10,042 nt of DNA from an uncultured Rhodovulum sp. (GTDB lineage: Bacteria > Pseudomonadota > Alphaproteobacteria > Rhodobacterales > Rhodobacteraceae): the NCBI GenBank assembly GCA_946221765.1, contig CAMIMK010000091.1, positions 1-10,042 of the forward strand, in the 5' to 3' direction. Shown here in pieces: positions 1 through 5,500 of this stretch (the first letter of the stretch is position 1; every line of letters begins with the position of its first letter). Both the position numbers and the translations under genes were made by a program. The notes below the pieces were generated by a model that saw only the letters and a list, made by a program, of their open reading frames with translations, did no database searches and was not told the origin of the DNA.

Positions 1-1
1 G

Positions 2-1072
2 AAGATCGGCTCGGCGCTCCTCGTCTCGGCCGAGACCGGGCGGCTGCGCTTCGACTGGCTGCACGGCCTCGCCGAGGACGTGGCGGCGCTCAGCCGGCGC
101 GGCAAGCAGATCGTGATCGTCTCCTCCGGGTCCATCGCCCTCGGCCGCCGCGTGCTGCACCTGCCCGAGGGGCCGCTGGCGCTGGAGCAGAGCCAGGCGG
201 CGGCGGCAGTCGGGCAGATCCGCCTTGCCGAGGCCTATGAACAGGTGCTGAAGCCGCATGGCCTCACCACCGCGCAGATCCTGCTGACGCTGGAAGATAC
301 CGAGAACCGCCGCCGCTACCTGAATTCGCGCCGGACCTTCGCAGCTCTGCTGGAACTCGGCGTGGTGCCGATCGTCAACGAGAACGACACCGTCGCCACC
401 GACGAGATCCGCTATGGCGACAACGACCGCCTCGCCGCGCAGGTGGCGGGGATGGCCGGGGCGGATGTCCTGCTGCTCCTGTCGGATGTCGACGGCCTCT
501 ATACCGCCAACCCCAGGGTCGACCCGGGCGCGCGGCATCTTGCCACGGTCGCGAAGATCACGCCCGAAATCGAGGCGATGGCGGGGGGAACCGGCACCAC
601 CCTCTCCAGCGGCGGCATGCGCACGAAGATCCTCGCCGCCAAGGCCGCGGTGCGGGCCGGCTGCGCGATGGCGATCAGCACCGGCGACGTGAACCGCCCG
701 CTCGCGGCGCTGGAGGCGGGGGCGACCTGCACCTGGTTCGAGCCGCTCGGCGATCCGCATGCGGCCCGGAAGCGGTGGATCTCCGGCATGAAGCCGCGCG
801 GCCGCATCGCCGTCGATGCCGGCGCCGTCCGCGCGCTGGCGGATGGCAGGTCGCTGCTGCCGGCCGGGGTCACCGCGGTTACGGGCGAGTTCCACCGGGG
901 CGACCCGGTGGAGATCGCCGGACCGGACGGCGCGGTGGTGGCGCGCGCGCTGGCCGGCTACGATGCCCGCGAGGCGCGGCTCATCATGGGCCACCGCTCG
1001 AACCGGATCGCCGCGCTCCTCGGCCACCCGGGCCGCGCGGCGCTGGTGCATCGCGACGACATGGCGACCTGA
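2..1072 (+). CDS. proB: Glutamate 5-kinase (ProB), 5'-truncated by the window edge
   Basis: ProB phosphorylates L-glutamate with ATP to gamma-glutamyl phosphate, the first step of proline synthesis, in the cytoplasm. The frame is open from base 2 and gives 356 residues; the family is about 370 long, so only some 10-15 N-terminal residues are missing. Visible amino-acid-kinase motifs are SSGSIALG from about residue 41, NENDTVATDEIRYGDNDRLA from about 126 (glutamate binding), SDVDGLYTANPR, and GGTGTTLSSGGMRTK at about 195-209 (nucleotide-binding loop). A C-terminal PUA domain occupies roughly residues 265-350, as in the long bacterial form of ProB. In the family proline feedback-inhibits the enzyme; nothing here indicates loss of that. 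The stop lies 16 bases before the proA start, so the two are an operon. The start codon and promoter are outside the window. Confidence 0.96.
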   Translation, partial: KIGSALLVSAETGRLRFDWLHGLAEDVAALSRRGKQIVIVSSGSIALGRRVLHLPEGPLALEQSQAAAAVGQIRLAEAYEQVLKPHGLTTAQILLTLEDTENRRRYLNSRRTFAALLELGVVPIVNENDTVATDEIRYGDNDRLAAQVAGMAGADVLLLLSDVDGLYTANPRVDPGARHLATVAKITPEIEAMAGGTGTTLSSGGMRTKILAAKAAVRAGCAMAISTGDVNRPLAALEAGATCTWFEPLGDPHAARKRWISGMKPRGRIAVDAGAVRALADGRSLLPAGVTAVTGEFHRGDPVEIAGPDGAVVARALAGYDAREARLIMGHRSNRIAALLGHPGRAALVHRDDMAT

Positions 1073-1088
1073 CAGGGAGAGGCTCGAA

Positions 1089-2354
1089 GTGAACGCGAGT
1101 GTCGATATCCACGGCCTGATGCAGGCCATCGGCCGCGAGGCAAGGTCCGCCGCCACCGTCATGGCCACGGCCCCGTCCGCGCAGAAGAACATGGCGCTCG
1201 CCGCAGCCGCCGACCTCCTGTGGGAGGGGCGGGCGGGCGTGCTCGCCGCCAATGCCGAGGACATGGCGGCCGCCGAGGCGCGCGGCCTGACCGGGGCGCT
1301 GCTCGACCGCCTGCTCCTGACCGAGGAGCGGGTCGCGGGCATCGTCGCCGGCCTGCGCGCGATCGCCGCCCTGCCCGATTCGGTCGGCACCGTCCTCGCG
1401 GAATGGGACCGGCCCTCGGGGCTCCACATCCGCCGGGTCCGCACCCCGATCGGCGTCGTCGGCGTGATCTTCGAAAGCCGGCCGAACGTGACGGCCGACG
1501 CCGGCGCCCTCTGCCTGAAGGCGGGCAATGCGGCGATCCTGCGCGGCGGGTCCGAGAGCCTCCATTCGGTGCGCGCGATCCATGCCGCCCTCGCCGCCGG
1601 CCTCGCCGCCGCGCAGCTGCCGGAAACGGCGATCCAGGTCGTCCCCACCGCCGACCGCGCCGCCGTCGGCGAGATGCTGACGATGACCGAATGGATCGAC
1701 GTGATCGTGCCCCGCGGCGGCAAGGGCCTCGTCGGCCGGGTGCAGGCCGAGGCGCGGGTGCCGGTCTTCGCCCATCTGGAAGGCATCGTCCACATCTACG
1801 TCGACCGCGCCGCCGACCTCGCCAAGGCGCGCCGCGTGATCCTGAACGCCAAGACCCGGCGCACCGGCGTCTGCGGCGCGGCGGAATGCCTGCTGATCGA
1901 CCGGGCCTTCTTCGATGCCGAGGGCGCGCCCTTCATCACCGATCTCGTCGAGGCCGGCGTCGAGGTGCGCGTCAGCGAGGAGCTGCTCGGCCTGCCCGGC
2001 GTCGTCCCCGCCGCGCCGGAGGATTTCGGCCAGGAATTCCTCGACAGGATCATCGCGGTCAGGCTCGTCGACGGCGTCGGCGGGGCGATCGACCACATCC
2101 GGCGTTTCGGCTCCAGCCACACGGATGCGATCCTGACCGAGGACGACGATGCGGCCGGGCGCTTCTTCCGCGAGCTCGACAGCGCGATCCTGATGCGCAA
2201 CGCCTCGACCCAGTTCGCCGACGGCGGCGAATTCGGCATGGGCGGCGAGATCGGCATCGCCACCGGCAAGCTTCACGCCCGCGGCCCGGTGGGCGTCGAG
2301 CAGCTGACCACCTTCCGCTATCTGGTCGACGGCGACGGCACGATCCGGCCCTGA
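1089..2354 (+). CDS. proA: Gamma-glutamyl phosphate reductase (ProA)
   Basis: ProA reduces gamma-glutamyl phosphate with NADPH to glutamate-5-semialdehyde, the second step of proline synthesis, and acts directly after ProB. I choose the GTG at 1089: it follows a purine-rich Shine-Dalgarno run AGGGAGAGG (1074-1082) by six bases and gives 421 residues, the normal family length. The frame is open far upstream into proB, but that extension has no homology. Motifs seen are GVVGVIFESRPNVTADAG and KAGNAAILRGGSES (aldehyde-dehydrogenase-fold cofactor binding), the catalytic cysteine in KTRRTGVCGAAECLL (Cys262 from this start), and the C-terminal signature GGEIGIATGKLHARGPVG before the LTTFRY ending. 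No active-site change is visible. The gene is translated together with proB and ends at a hairpin shared with the convergent neighbour. Confidence 0.97.
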   Translation: MNASVDIHGLMQAIGREARSAATVMATAPSAQKNMALAAAADLLWEGRAGVLAANAEDMAAAEARGLTGALLDRLLLTEERVAGIVAGLRAIAALPDSVGTVLAEWDRPSGLHIRRVRTPIGVVGVIFESRPNVTADAGALCLKAGNAAILRGGSESLHSVRAIHAALAAGLAAAQLPETAIQVVPTADRAAVGEMLTMTEWIDVIVPRGGKGLVGRVQAEARVPVFAHLEGIVHIYVDRAADLAKARRVILNAKTRRTGVCGAAECLLIDRAFFDAEGAPFITDLVEAGVEVRVSEELLGLPGVVPAAPEDFGQEFLDRIIAVRLVDGVGGAIDHIRRFGSSHTDAILTEDDDAAGRFFRELDSAILMRNASTQFADGGEFGMGGEIGIATGKLHARGPVGVEQLTTFRYLVDGDGTIRP

Positions 2355-2373
2355 GCCCCCGTCCCCGGGGGCT
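2354..2373. terminator. Short GC hairpin between convergent proA and the TIGR02588-like gene
   Basis: AGCCCCC (2354-2360) pairs perfectly with GGGGGCT (2367-2373) around a six-base loop. It begins at the last base of the proA stop codon and ends inside the stop codon of the minus-strand gene, so it could stop transcription from both sides. There is no T-run on either strand, so this is either a GC-only terminator or partly a compositional effect. Confidence 0.5.
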
Positions 2374-2758
2374 ACGGATCCACCCAGCCCTCGATCGCGC
2401 CGGTGACCGGCCCGGCCTCTGGCCCGGTCTCCGGCCCGGCCGGCAGGCCGCCCGTCACCGCCGATCCGGCCGGCACATAGTCGAGGACGAGACGCCGGTC
2501 GGGGCCGTCGCCCTGCCGCAGGACCAGCGCGACCGAGCTGGCGCTGCGGCCGCCGTCATTCGTCACCCGCCAGGGAATGACGCCGCCCTCCGCCGGGCCG
2601 ACCTCGACCCGGAGCGCCACGGGGGCGTCCTCCAGCACCAGCGCGGCATGGACGAGATGCGCGATGAGCGCCACGACCACCCCCCCGGCCACCGCCGCCA
2701 CGATCCATTCCACCCGCCGGGCCCGGGCATCTCGCGCAGAAACCCTCTCCCCGGCCAT
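2372..2758 (-). CDS. TIGR02588-like single-pass membrane protein of unknown function
   Basis: A 128-residue protein with a short basic N-terminus, one transmembrane helix at about residues 17-42 and a soluble C-terminal domain (about 45-95) that probably lies outside the cytoplasm. Its size, topology and position directly after a TIGR02587-like gene match TIGR02588, an uncharacterised family described as always paired with TIGR02587. The ATG at 2758 overlaps the upstream stop by one base (TGATG), so translation is probably coupled; the frame opens further upstream but that part is out of frame with the real upstream gene. Near the C-terminus, residues about 104-120 form a Gly/Pro-rich stretch with GPETGPEAGPVTG, coded by near-repeats of GGCCCGG, just before the final IEGWVDP. 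No catalytic motif or cysteine is visible. The function is unknown. Confidence 0.8.
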   Translation of the reverse strand: MAGERVSARDARARRVEWIVAAVAGGVVVALIAHLVHAALVLEDAPVALRVEVGPAEGGVIPWRVTNDGGRSASSVALVLRQGDGPDRRLVLDYVPAGSAVTGGLPAGPETGPEAGPVTGAIEGWVDP

Positions 2759-3630
2759 CACAGCACCAGCCGGGCCGTGGCGGCGCCGAGCGCGGCCGGA
2801 AAGGCAAGGACGATCATTCCCATCGTGACAGCCTCCATCCCCATTCCCCGCAGGCTCCCGAAGATCCACAGGCAGAAGAGGCTGGTCGCCAGGCACAGCA
2901 CATAGCCGACCAGGGTGACGCGCAGGAAGCTGCTCCAGCCCGGCCCCTCCTCCGGCCCGGCGCCGCCATGGAAGCCGAGGCCGTAGACGAAGCCATGCAT
3001 CAGCCCCAGCGAGGCCAGGATCAGCACCACCGCGTGCCAGGACGTCATCTTGAACGAGATCAGCACCATCTCCTCGGTCGGGGCGATGTTGAGGGAGAAG
3101 TAGAGCGCGCCGACGATCATCATGAAGAGCGTCCCCGGATAGCCGTCGAAGGCCGCCGGTCCCTCCGCATCGCCGGACTCGTCGTCCCCGGAATCGGCAT
3201 CCTCCGCCCCGCCCCCGCCGAACTGGCTGCGTCCCAGCATCGCGCCGAAGGCGGCCGGCACCGCCTGGATCGCCACGGCGCCGATCATCTCGCGGGCCGA
3301 CATCCCCGGCCCGAGGACCGCCAGCACCGACAGCACAGCCGCACCGGCAACGAGCCCCACCCCGAGCGCGATCGCCGCGTCGCGCAGGTCCTCGCGCCAG
3401 CCGAAGGTCGGCTCGAAGCCGACCCGGTGCGAGACCCCGACGAGGAGCGGCACCGCCAGCGCCAGAAGGAGCGCGAGGCGGAAGCGGTCGAGCGTGGCGC
3501 CGAGCTCCCAGAGCTCCATTGTCATCAGCATCGGCATCCCGAACAGGAGCGCGCCGCCGAACGCCCGGCCGAAGCCGGCCAGAAGCGCCCCCCCGGGCGA
3601 CCCCTCGTCCCTCCGCCCCGTCGCGGCCAT
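2758..3630 (-). CDS. TIGR02587-like polytopic integral membrane protein of unknown function
   Basis: A 290-residue protein with seven or eight hydrophobic segments: about 14-38, 49-67, 84-107, 115-133, 166-184, 198-220, 235-258 and 266-289. This matches TIGR02587 (DUF2391-type), predicted to span the membrane about seven times and found as a two-gene operon with TIGR02588, as here. Between segments four and five lies a glycine-rich then strongly acidic loop (about 137-160, AEDADSGDDESGDAEG). The most motif-like part is NIAPTEEMVLIS at 181-192, with acidic residues inside or next to a helix. The ATG at 3630 is preferred over an in-frame start at 3798 because GGGAG lies seven bases upstream and the longer N-terminus is arginine-rich low-complexity sequence overlapping the divergent gene. 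Its function (transport, sensing or other) is unknown. Confidence 0.82.
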   Translation of the reverse strand: MAATGRRDEGSPGGALLAGFGRAFGGALLFGMPMLMTMELWELGATLDRFRLALLLALAVPLLVGVSHRVGFEPTFGWREDLRDAAIALGVGLVAGAAVLSVLAVLGPGMSAREMIGAVAIQAVPAAFGAMLGRSQFGGGGAEDADSGDDESGDAEGPAAFDGYPGTLFMMIVGALYFSLNIAPTEEMVLISFKMTSWHAVVLILASLGLMHGFVYGLGFHGGAGPEEGPGWSSFLRVTLVGYVLCLATSLFCLWIFGSLRGMGMEAVTMGMIVLAFPAALGAATARLVL

Positions 3631-3730
3631 CCTCAGACTCCCATGGACGATGTCCCGGCCAGAGCCTAGCCTGCGGGGCCGGGGCGGCAAGCCCTCCCCG
3701 GCCGCCCGACGGTTCCAGGAGCCCATCCGC
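3631..3730. promoter_or_regulatory. Divergent intergenic region between the TIGR02587-like gene and the DUF2282-like gene
   Basis: These 100 bases must hold the promoters of both divergent genes. On the minus strand GGGAG precedes the ATG at 3630; on the plus strand AGGAG (3717-3721) sits nine bases before the ATG at 3731. An inverted repeat GGGCGGC (3682-3688) / GCCGCCC (3701-3707) with a 12-base spacer lies in the probable leader of the plus-strand gene. I see no convincing sigma-70 hexamers. Confidence 0.35.
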
Positions 3731-4027
3731 ATGCCCCGCACCGCTTTCCTTCTCGCCGCACTCCCTGTCGTCGCCGCAGCCCTCACGGCCGTCGCCACGA
3801 TGACCCCCGCGGCCGAGACCCGCGAACGCTGCTACGGCATTGCCAAGGCAGGCGCCAATGACGGCATCGGCACCGAGGACAAGCCCGGCAGCAGCACCAT
3901 CGATTTCCAGGGCGATGCCTTCGTCTGGGTTCCGGCCGGCGCCTGCCTGACCTTCGCGGTGCCCGTCACCGCCGATGGCATCCGGCGGCGCGGCGCGCTG
4001 GAGCCGCTCGACCGCGACCGCTCCTGA
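3731..4027 (+). CDS. Small exported DUF2282 / BufA1 bufferin-like protein, two-cysteine variant
   Basis: A 98-residue protein with an N-terminal signal peptide (Arg3, hydrophobic core about 5-23, probable cleavage after TPAA near 28), so it is periplasmic. The mature part matches DUF2282: RCYGIAKAGANDGIG at 33-47 corresponds to the family's CYG(V/I)AxAGxNDC, and DFQGDAFVWVPAGAC at 58-72 to its QGxAxxxVPxGTC. Typical members carry four cysteines and serve as metal-buffering peptides (bufferins) after cysteine modification by a DUF692 enzyme (BufB) with BufC. Here only Cys34 and Cys72 remain; NDC has become NDG and the middle cysteine lies in a CxG-less stretch (KPGSST). No BufB or BufC gene is adjacent. 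A 25-residue tail ending in LEPLDRDRS follows the family core. AGGAG nine bases upstream supports the ATG at 3731 rather than an earlier in-frame start. Family membership is fairly secure; a bufferin function is doubtful. Confidence 0.75.
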   Translation: MPRTAFLLAALPVVAAALTAVATMTPAAETRERCYGIAKAGANDGIGTEDKPGSSTIDFQGDAFVWVPAGACLTFAVPVTADGIRRRGALEPLDRDRS

Positions 4028-4031
4028 CGCC

Positions 4032-4058
4032 GGCGCCCGGCCGCCGCCGCCGGGTGTC
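4032..4058. terminator. Hairpin between the DUF2282-like gene and the convergent metallopeptidase homologue
   Basis: CCCGGC (4036-4041) pairs with GCCGGG (4049-4054) around a seven-base loop. The stem extends outward to 4032/4058 with two Watson-Crick and two G-T pairs, ten positions in all. It fills the 29-base gap between the two convergent stop codons and touches the minus-strand stop, so it could serve both genes. There is no T-tract, which lowers confidence. Confidence 0.45.
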
Positions 4059-4926
4059 AGCCGAGGCTGCTGCGCCCGGGGGGGAGGCAGACCACAGGGT
4101 CGGAGGCCTTGTAGCCACGCTGGAAATCCGCCTCGCGGGTCTTGCGGGGCGCCGCGCGGAACGGATCGAGCTGCGCCGGCATGTCGGGCGCAAGGCTGGC
4201 GTGATCCTTCATGACATTGCGGGCGATGCCGATCAGCTGGTCATAGAACCCTTCCGGCACCGGGCCGAGGCTGTCCTGCGCATGGGCCGCCCAGACCCCT
4301 GCGAGGCAATCCGCCTGCGCGGCGAGCACAGTGTCCGCAGCCTTCGCCTCTCCGGGGCTCTGCTCCGCCCGCGCCTCGCGCAGCAGGCCGAGCTGGTCCT
4401 GCACGGATGCGGCCGAGACCATCGCGACGACAAGCGCCGTGCCGAGATCGCCGTTGCGGCGCAGCCGGGCATTGAGCGCGCCGAAAAAGGTCAGGTCGAA
4501 CACCGCCTCAAGCCGTTCGGGGCAATAGAACGGCCCGGTCGCGGCCACGCCCCCCGCGCAGGGGCTGACCGAAACCCCGGTCGTGAAGGTGACATTCGGC
4601 GACTTGTACCCCGCGCCGAAACTGTCGCGCCACAGCTCCTGCACATCGTCGAAGACCGCCATCACCCCCCGGGCGGAGGCCGCCGCCTCGTCGTCGGAAA
4701 CCGGCCGGGGACCGACCCCGAGCGGGGCGCCGAACTGGAGCGCGACGACGGCCATCAGTGCGAGGGCGACCACGCCTCCGCCGAGCATCAGCCCGACCCG
4801 CCCGAGGCTGTCCGACGCAGAGGCTGCGGGGCTGATCGGGGACTGTGAAGGCGGCTTCTGGACGGACAGGATCGGGTCCTCCGGTGGCAGGACGGCGGCC
4901 GGGACTTGACGCCACGCCCGCGTCAT
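4057..4926 (-). CDS. Membrane-anchored KPN_02809/YpfJ-family metallopeptidase homologue lacking the zinc site (pseudoenzyme)
   Basis: A 289-residue protein: Pro/Ser-rich N-terminus, one transmembrane helix at about 44-68, then an extracytoplasmic domain. The domain matches the 'neutral zinc metallopeptidase' family of E. coli YpfJ: GPFYCP (131-136), FDLTFFGALNARL (143-155), QADCLAGVWAAHA (204-216) and DFQRGYKASDPVVC (267-280). In active members the helix after this reads roughly AHEVGHHVQ; here residues 168-176 read AMVSAASVQ, so both histidines and the glutamate are gone. The glutamate of the family's ELQADC, the probable third ligand, is Ala202, and the HGTS-type motif near the C-terminus is also missing. 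The four family cysteines (123, 135, 207, 280) are kept. The reading frame is intact, so this looks like a maintained non-catalytic homologue, not decay. The start is uncertain: ATG 4926 lacks a clear Shine-Dalgarno, and an in-frame CTG at 4869 has a strong one. Confidence 0.85.
   Translation of the reverse strand: MTRAWRQVPAAVLPPEDPILSVQKPPSQSPISPAASASDSLGRVGLMLGGGVVALALMAVVALQFGAPLGVGPRPVSDDEAAASARGVMAVFDDVQELWRDSFGAGYKSPNVTFTTGVSVSPCAGGVAATGPFYCPERLEAVFDLTFFGALNARLRRNGDLGTALVVAMVSAASVQDQLGLLREARAEQSPGEAKAADTVLAAQADCLAGVWAAHAQDSLGPVPEGFYDQLIGIARNVMKDHASLAPDMPAQLDPFRAAPRKTREADFQRGYKASDPVVCLPPGRSSLG
4878..4882 (-). promoter_or_regulatory. Strong Shine-Dalgarno GGAGG inside the N-terminal codons of the metallopeptidase homologue
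   Basis: On the minus strand GGAGG is followed after eight bases by an in-frame CTG (4869-4867). The ATG at 4926 has no comparable ribosome-binding site. If CTG is used the protein would be 270 residues, starting just before SVQKPPSQSP, and would keep the transmembrane helix and whole domain. This may decide the start, but CTG initiation is rare. Confidence 0.3.
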
Positions 4927-4958
4927 GCTGCTTCGGCACCGACTATCCGGCGAGAAGG

Positions 4959-5027
4959 GTGAAGAAAGTGCTACCCAACCCCTGCGGCCTCCCTGCTCCC
5001 CGCCTCCCGTCCGGCGGGCCGCGGTGA
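4959..5027 (+). CDS. Possible proline-rich leader peptide overlapping the dsbB start
   Basis: A short frame begins GTG AAG AAA GTG and runs 22 codons to a TGA at 5025-5027 that overlaps the dsbB GTG (5024-5026) as GTGA. With the second GTG (4968), AGAAGG at 4953-4958 would be nine bases upstream and the peptide would have 19 residues, VLPNPCGLPAPRLPSGGPR, of which six are proline. The arrangement would permit translational coupling to dsbB, which itself lacks a good Shine-Dalgarno. In GC-rich DNA such a frame can arise by chance, and no homology is claimed. Confidence 0.2.
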   Translation: MKKVLPNPCGLPAPRLPSGGPR

Positions 5028-5500
5028 ACCGGCTCCAGCTTCGTGCCTTCGGGGCGGCGGCGGGATCGGCGGCCCTGCTCCTCGGCGCGCTCGCCTTCCA
5101 GTATGTCGGTGGACTTGCGCCCTGCCATCTCTGCATCCTGCAGCGCTGGCCGCATCTCGTCGCGGTGCTGATCGCCATCGCCGTGATCTGGCGCCCGGCA
5201 CCGGCGCTTGCGGTGTTCGGGGCGCTGGCCGCGCTCACGTCGGCCGGGATCGGCGCCTATCATACCGGGGTCGAGCGCGGATGGTGGCCCGGGCCGGACA
5301 CCTGCACGGCGCCGATCCCCGGCAGCCTGCCGCCCGGAGAGCTTCTCGACCGCATCCTCGAGACGCCGGTCGTGCTCTGCGACCAGGTCGCCTGGTCCTG
5401 GCTCGGGCTGTCGATGGCGAGCTGGAACGCCATCGCCTCGCTGCTGCTGGCGGCGCTCTGGATCCGCGCCGCCTATGCCTCCAGCTCGGCGTCCCAGTAG
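5024..5500 (+). CDS. dsbB: Disulfide bond formation protein DsbB
   Basis: DsbB is an inner-membrane quinone reductase that reoxidises periplasmic DsbA. The 158-residue protein has four hydrophobic segments (about 10-32, 44-56, 60-80 and 126-153). The first periplasmic loop carries the active pair CHLC (Cys34, Cys37) followed by the family signature LQRWPH; the second loop carries Cys94 (in DTCTAP) and Cys119 (in VVLCDQVAWSWLGLSMASWN), the pair that exchanges with DsbA. All four essential cysteines are present. I choose the GTG at 5024, which gives the usual length; an in-frame ATG at 4925 would add a 33-residue Pro/Arg-rich extension without family support. The Shine-Dalgarno before GTG is weak. 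The last 28 bases overlap the 3' end of the convergent HNH gene. No dsbA is in the window. Confidence 0.93.
   Translation: MNRLQLRAFGAAAGSAALLLGALAFQYVGGLAPCHLCILQRWPHLVAVLIAIAVIWRPAPALAVFGALAALTSAGIGAYHTGVERGWWPGPDTCTAPIPGSLPPGELLDRILETPVVLCDQVAWSWLGLSMASWNAIASLLLAALWIRAAYASSSASQ

Noticed and set aside
816..1088. An N-terminal extension of ProA reaching into proB
   Set aside because: The frame is open, but the added 91 residues are antifamily, out-of-frame proB sequence. GTG 1089 has a good Shine-Dalgarno and gives the normal length.
984..2276. A 430-codon open frame on the minus strand opposite proA
   Set aside because: It lies exactly antisense to a clear proA gene. Long antisense frames are expected in GC-rich coding DNA, and its composition (Asp/Gly/Arg/Ala-rich, no motif) is that of a shadow.
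2759..2896. A 46-residue N-terminal extension of the TIGR02588-like protein
   Set aside because: It would overlap the upstream membrane-protein gene out of frame; the TGATG junction at 2758 is the better start.
1220..2905. A 561-codon plus-strand frame across proA and the TIGR02588-like gene
   Set aside because: Arginine/proline/glycine-rich shadow of proA that continues antisense through the next gene; no homology recognised.
3631..3798. A 56-residue extension of the TIGR02587-like protein
   Set aside because: It would be Arg/Ala-rich, overlap the divergent DUF2282-like gene, and ignore the Shine-Dalgarno seven bases before ATG 3630.
4057..4926. Frameshift or sequencing error as the cause of the lost HExxH
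   Set aside because: The homology continues in the same frame on both sides of the changed helix, with the spacing between landmarks kept, so substitution and not a frameshift explains it.
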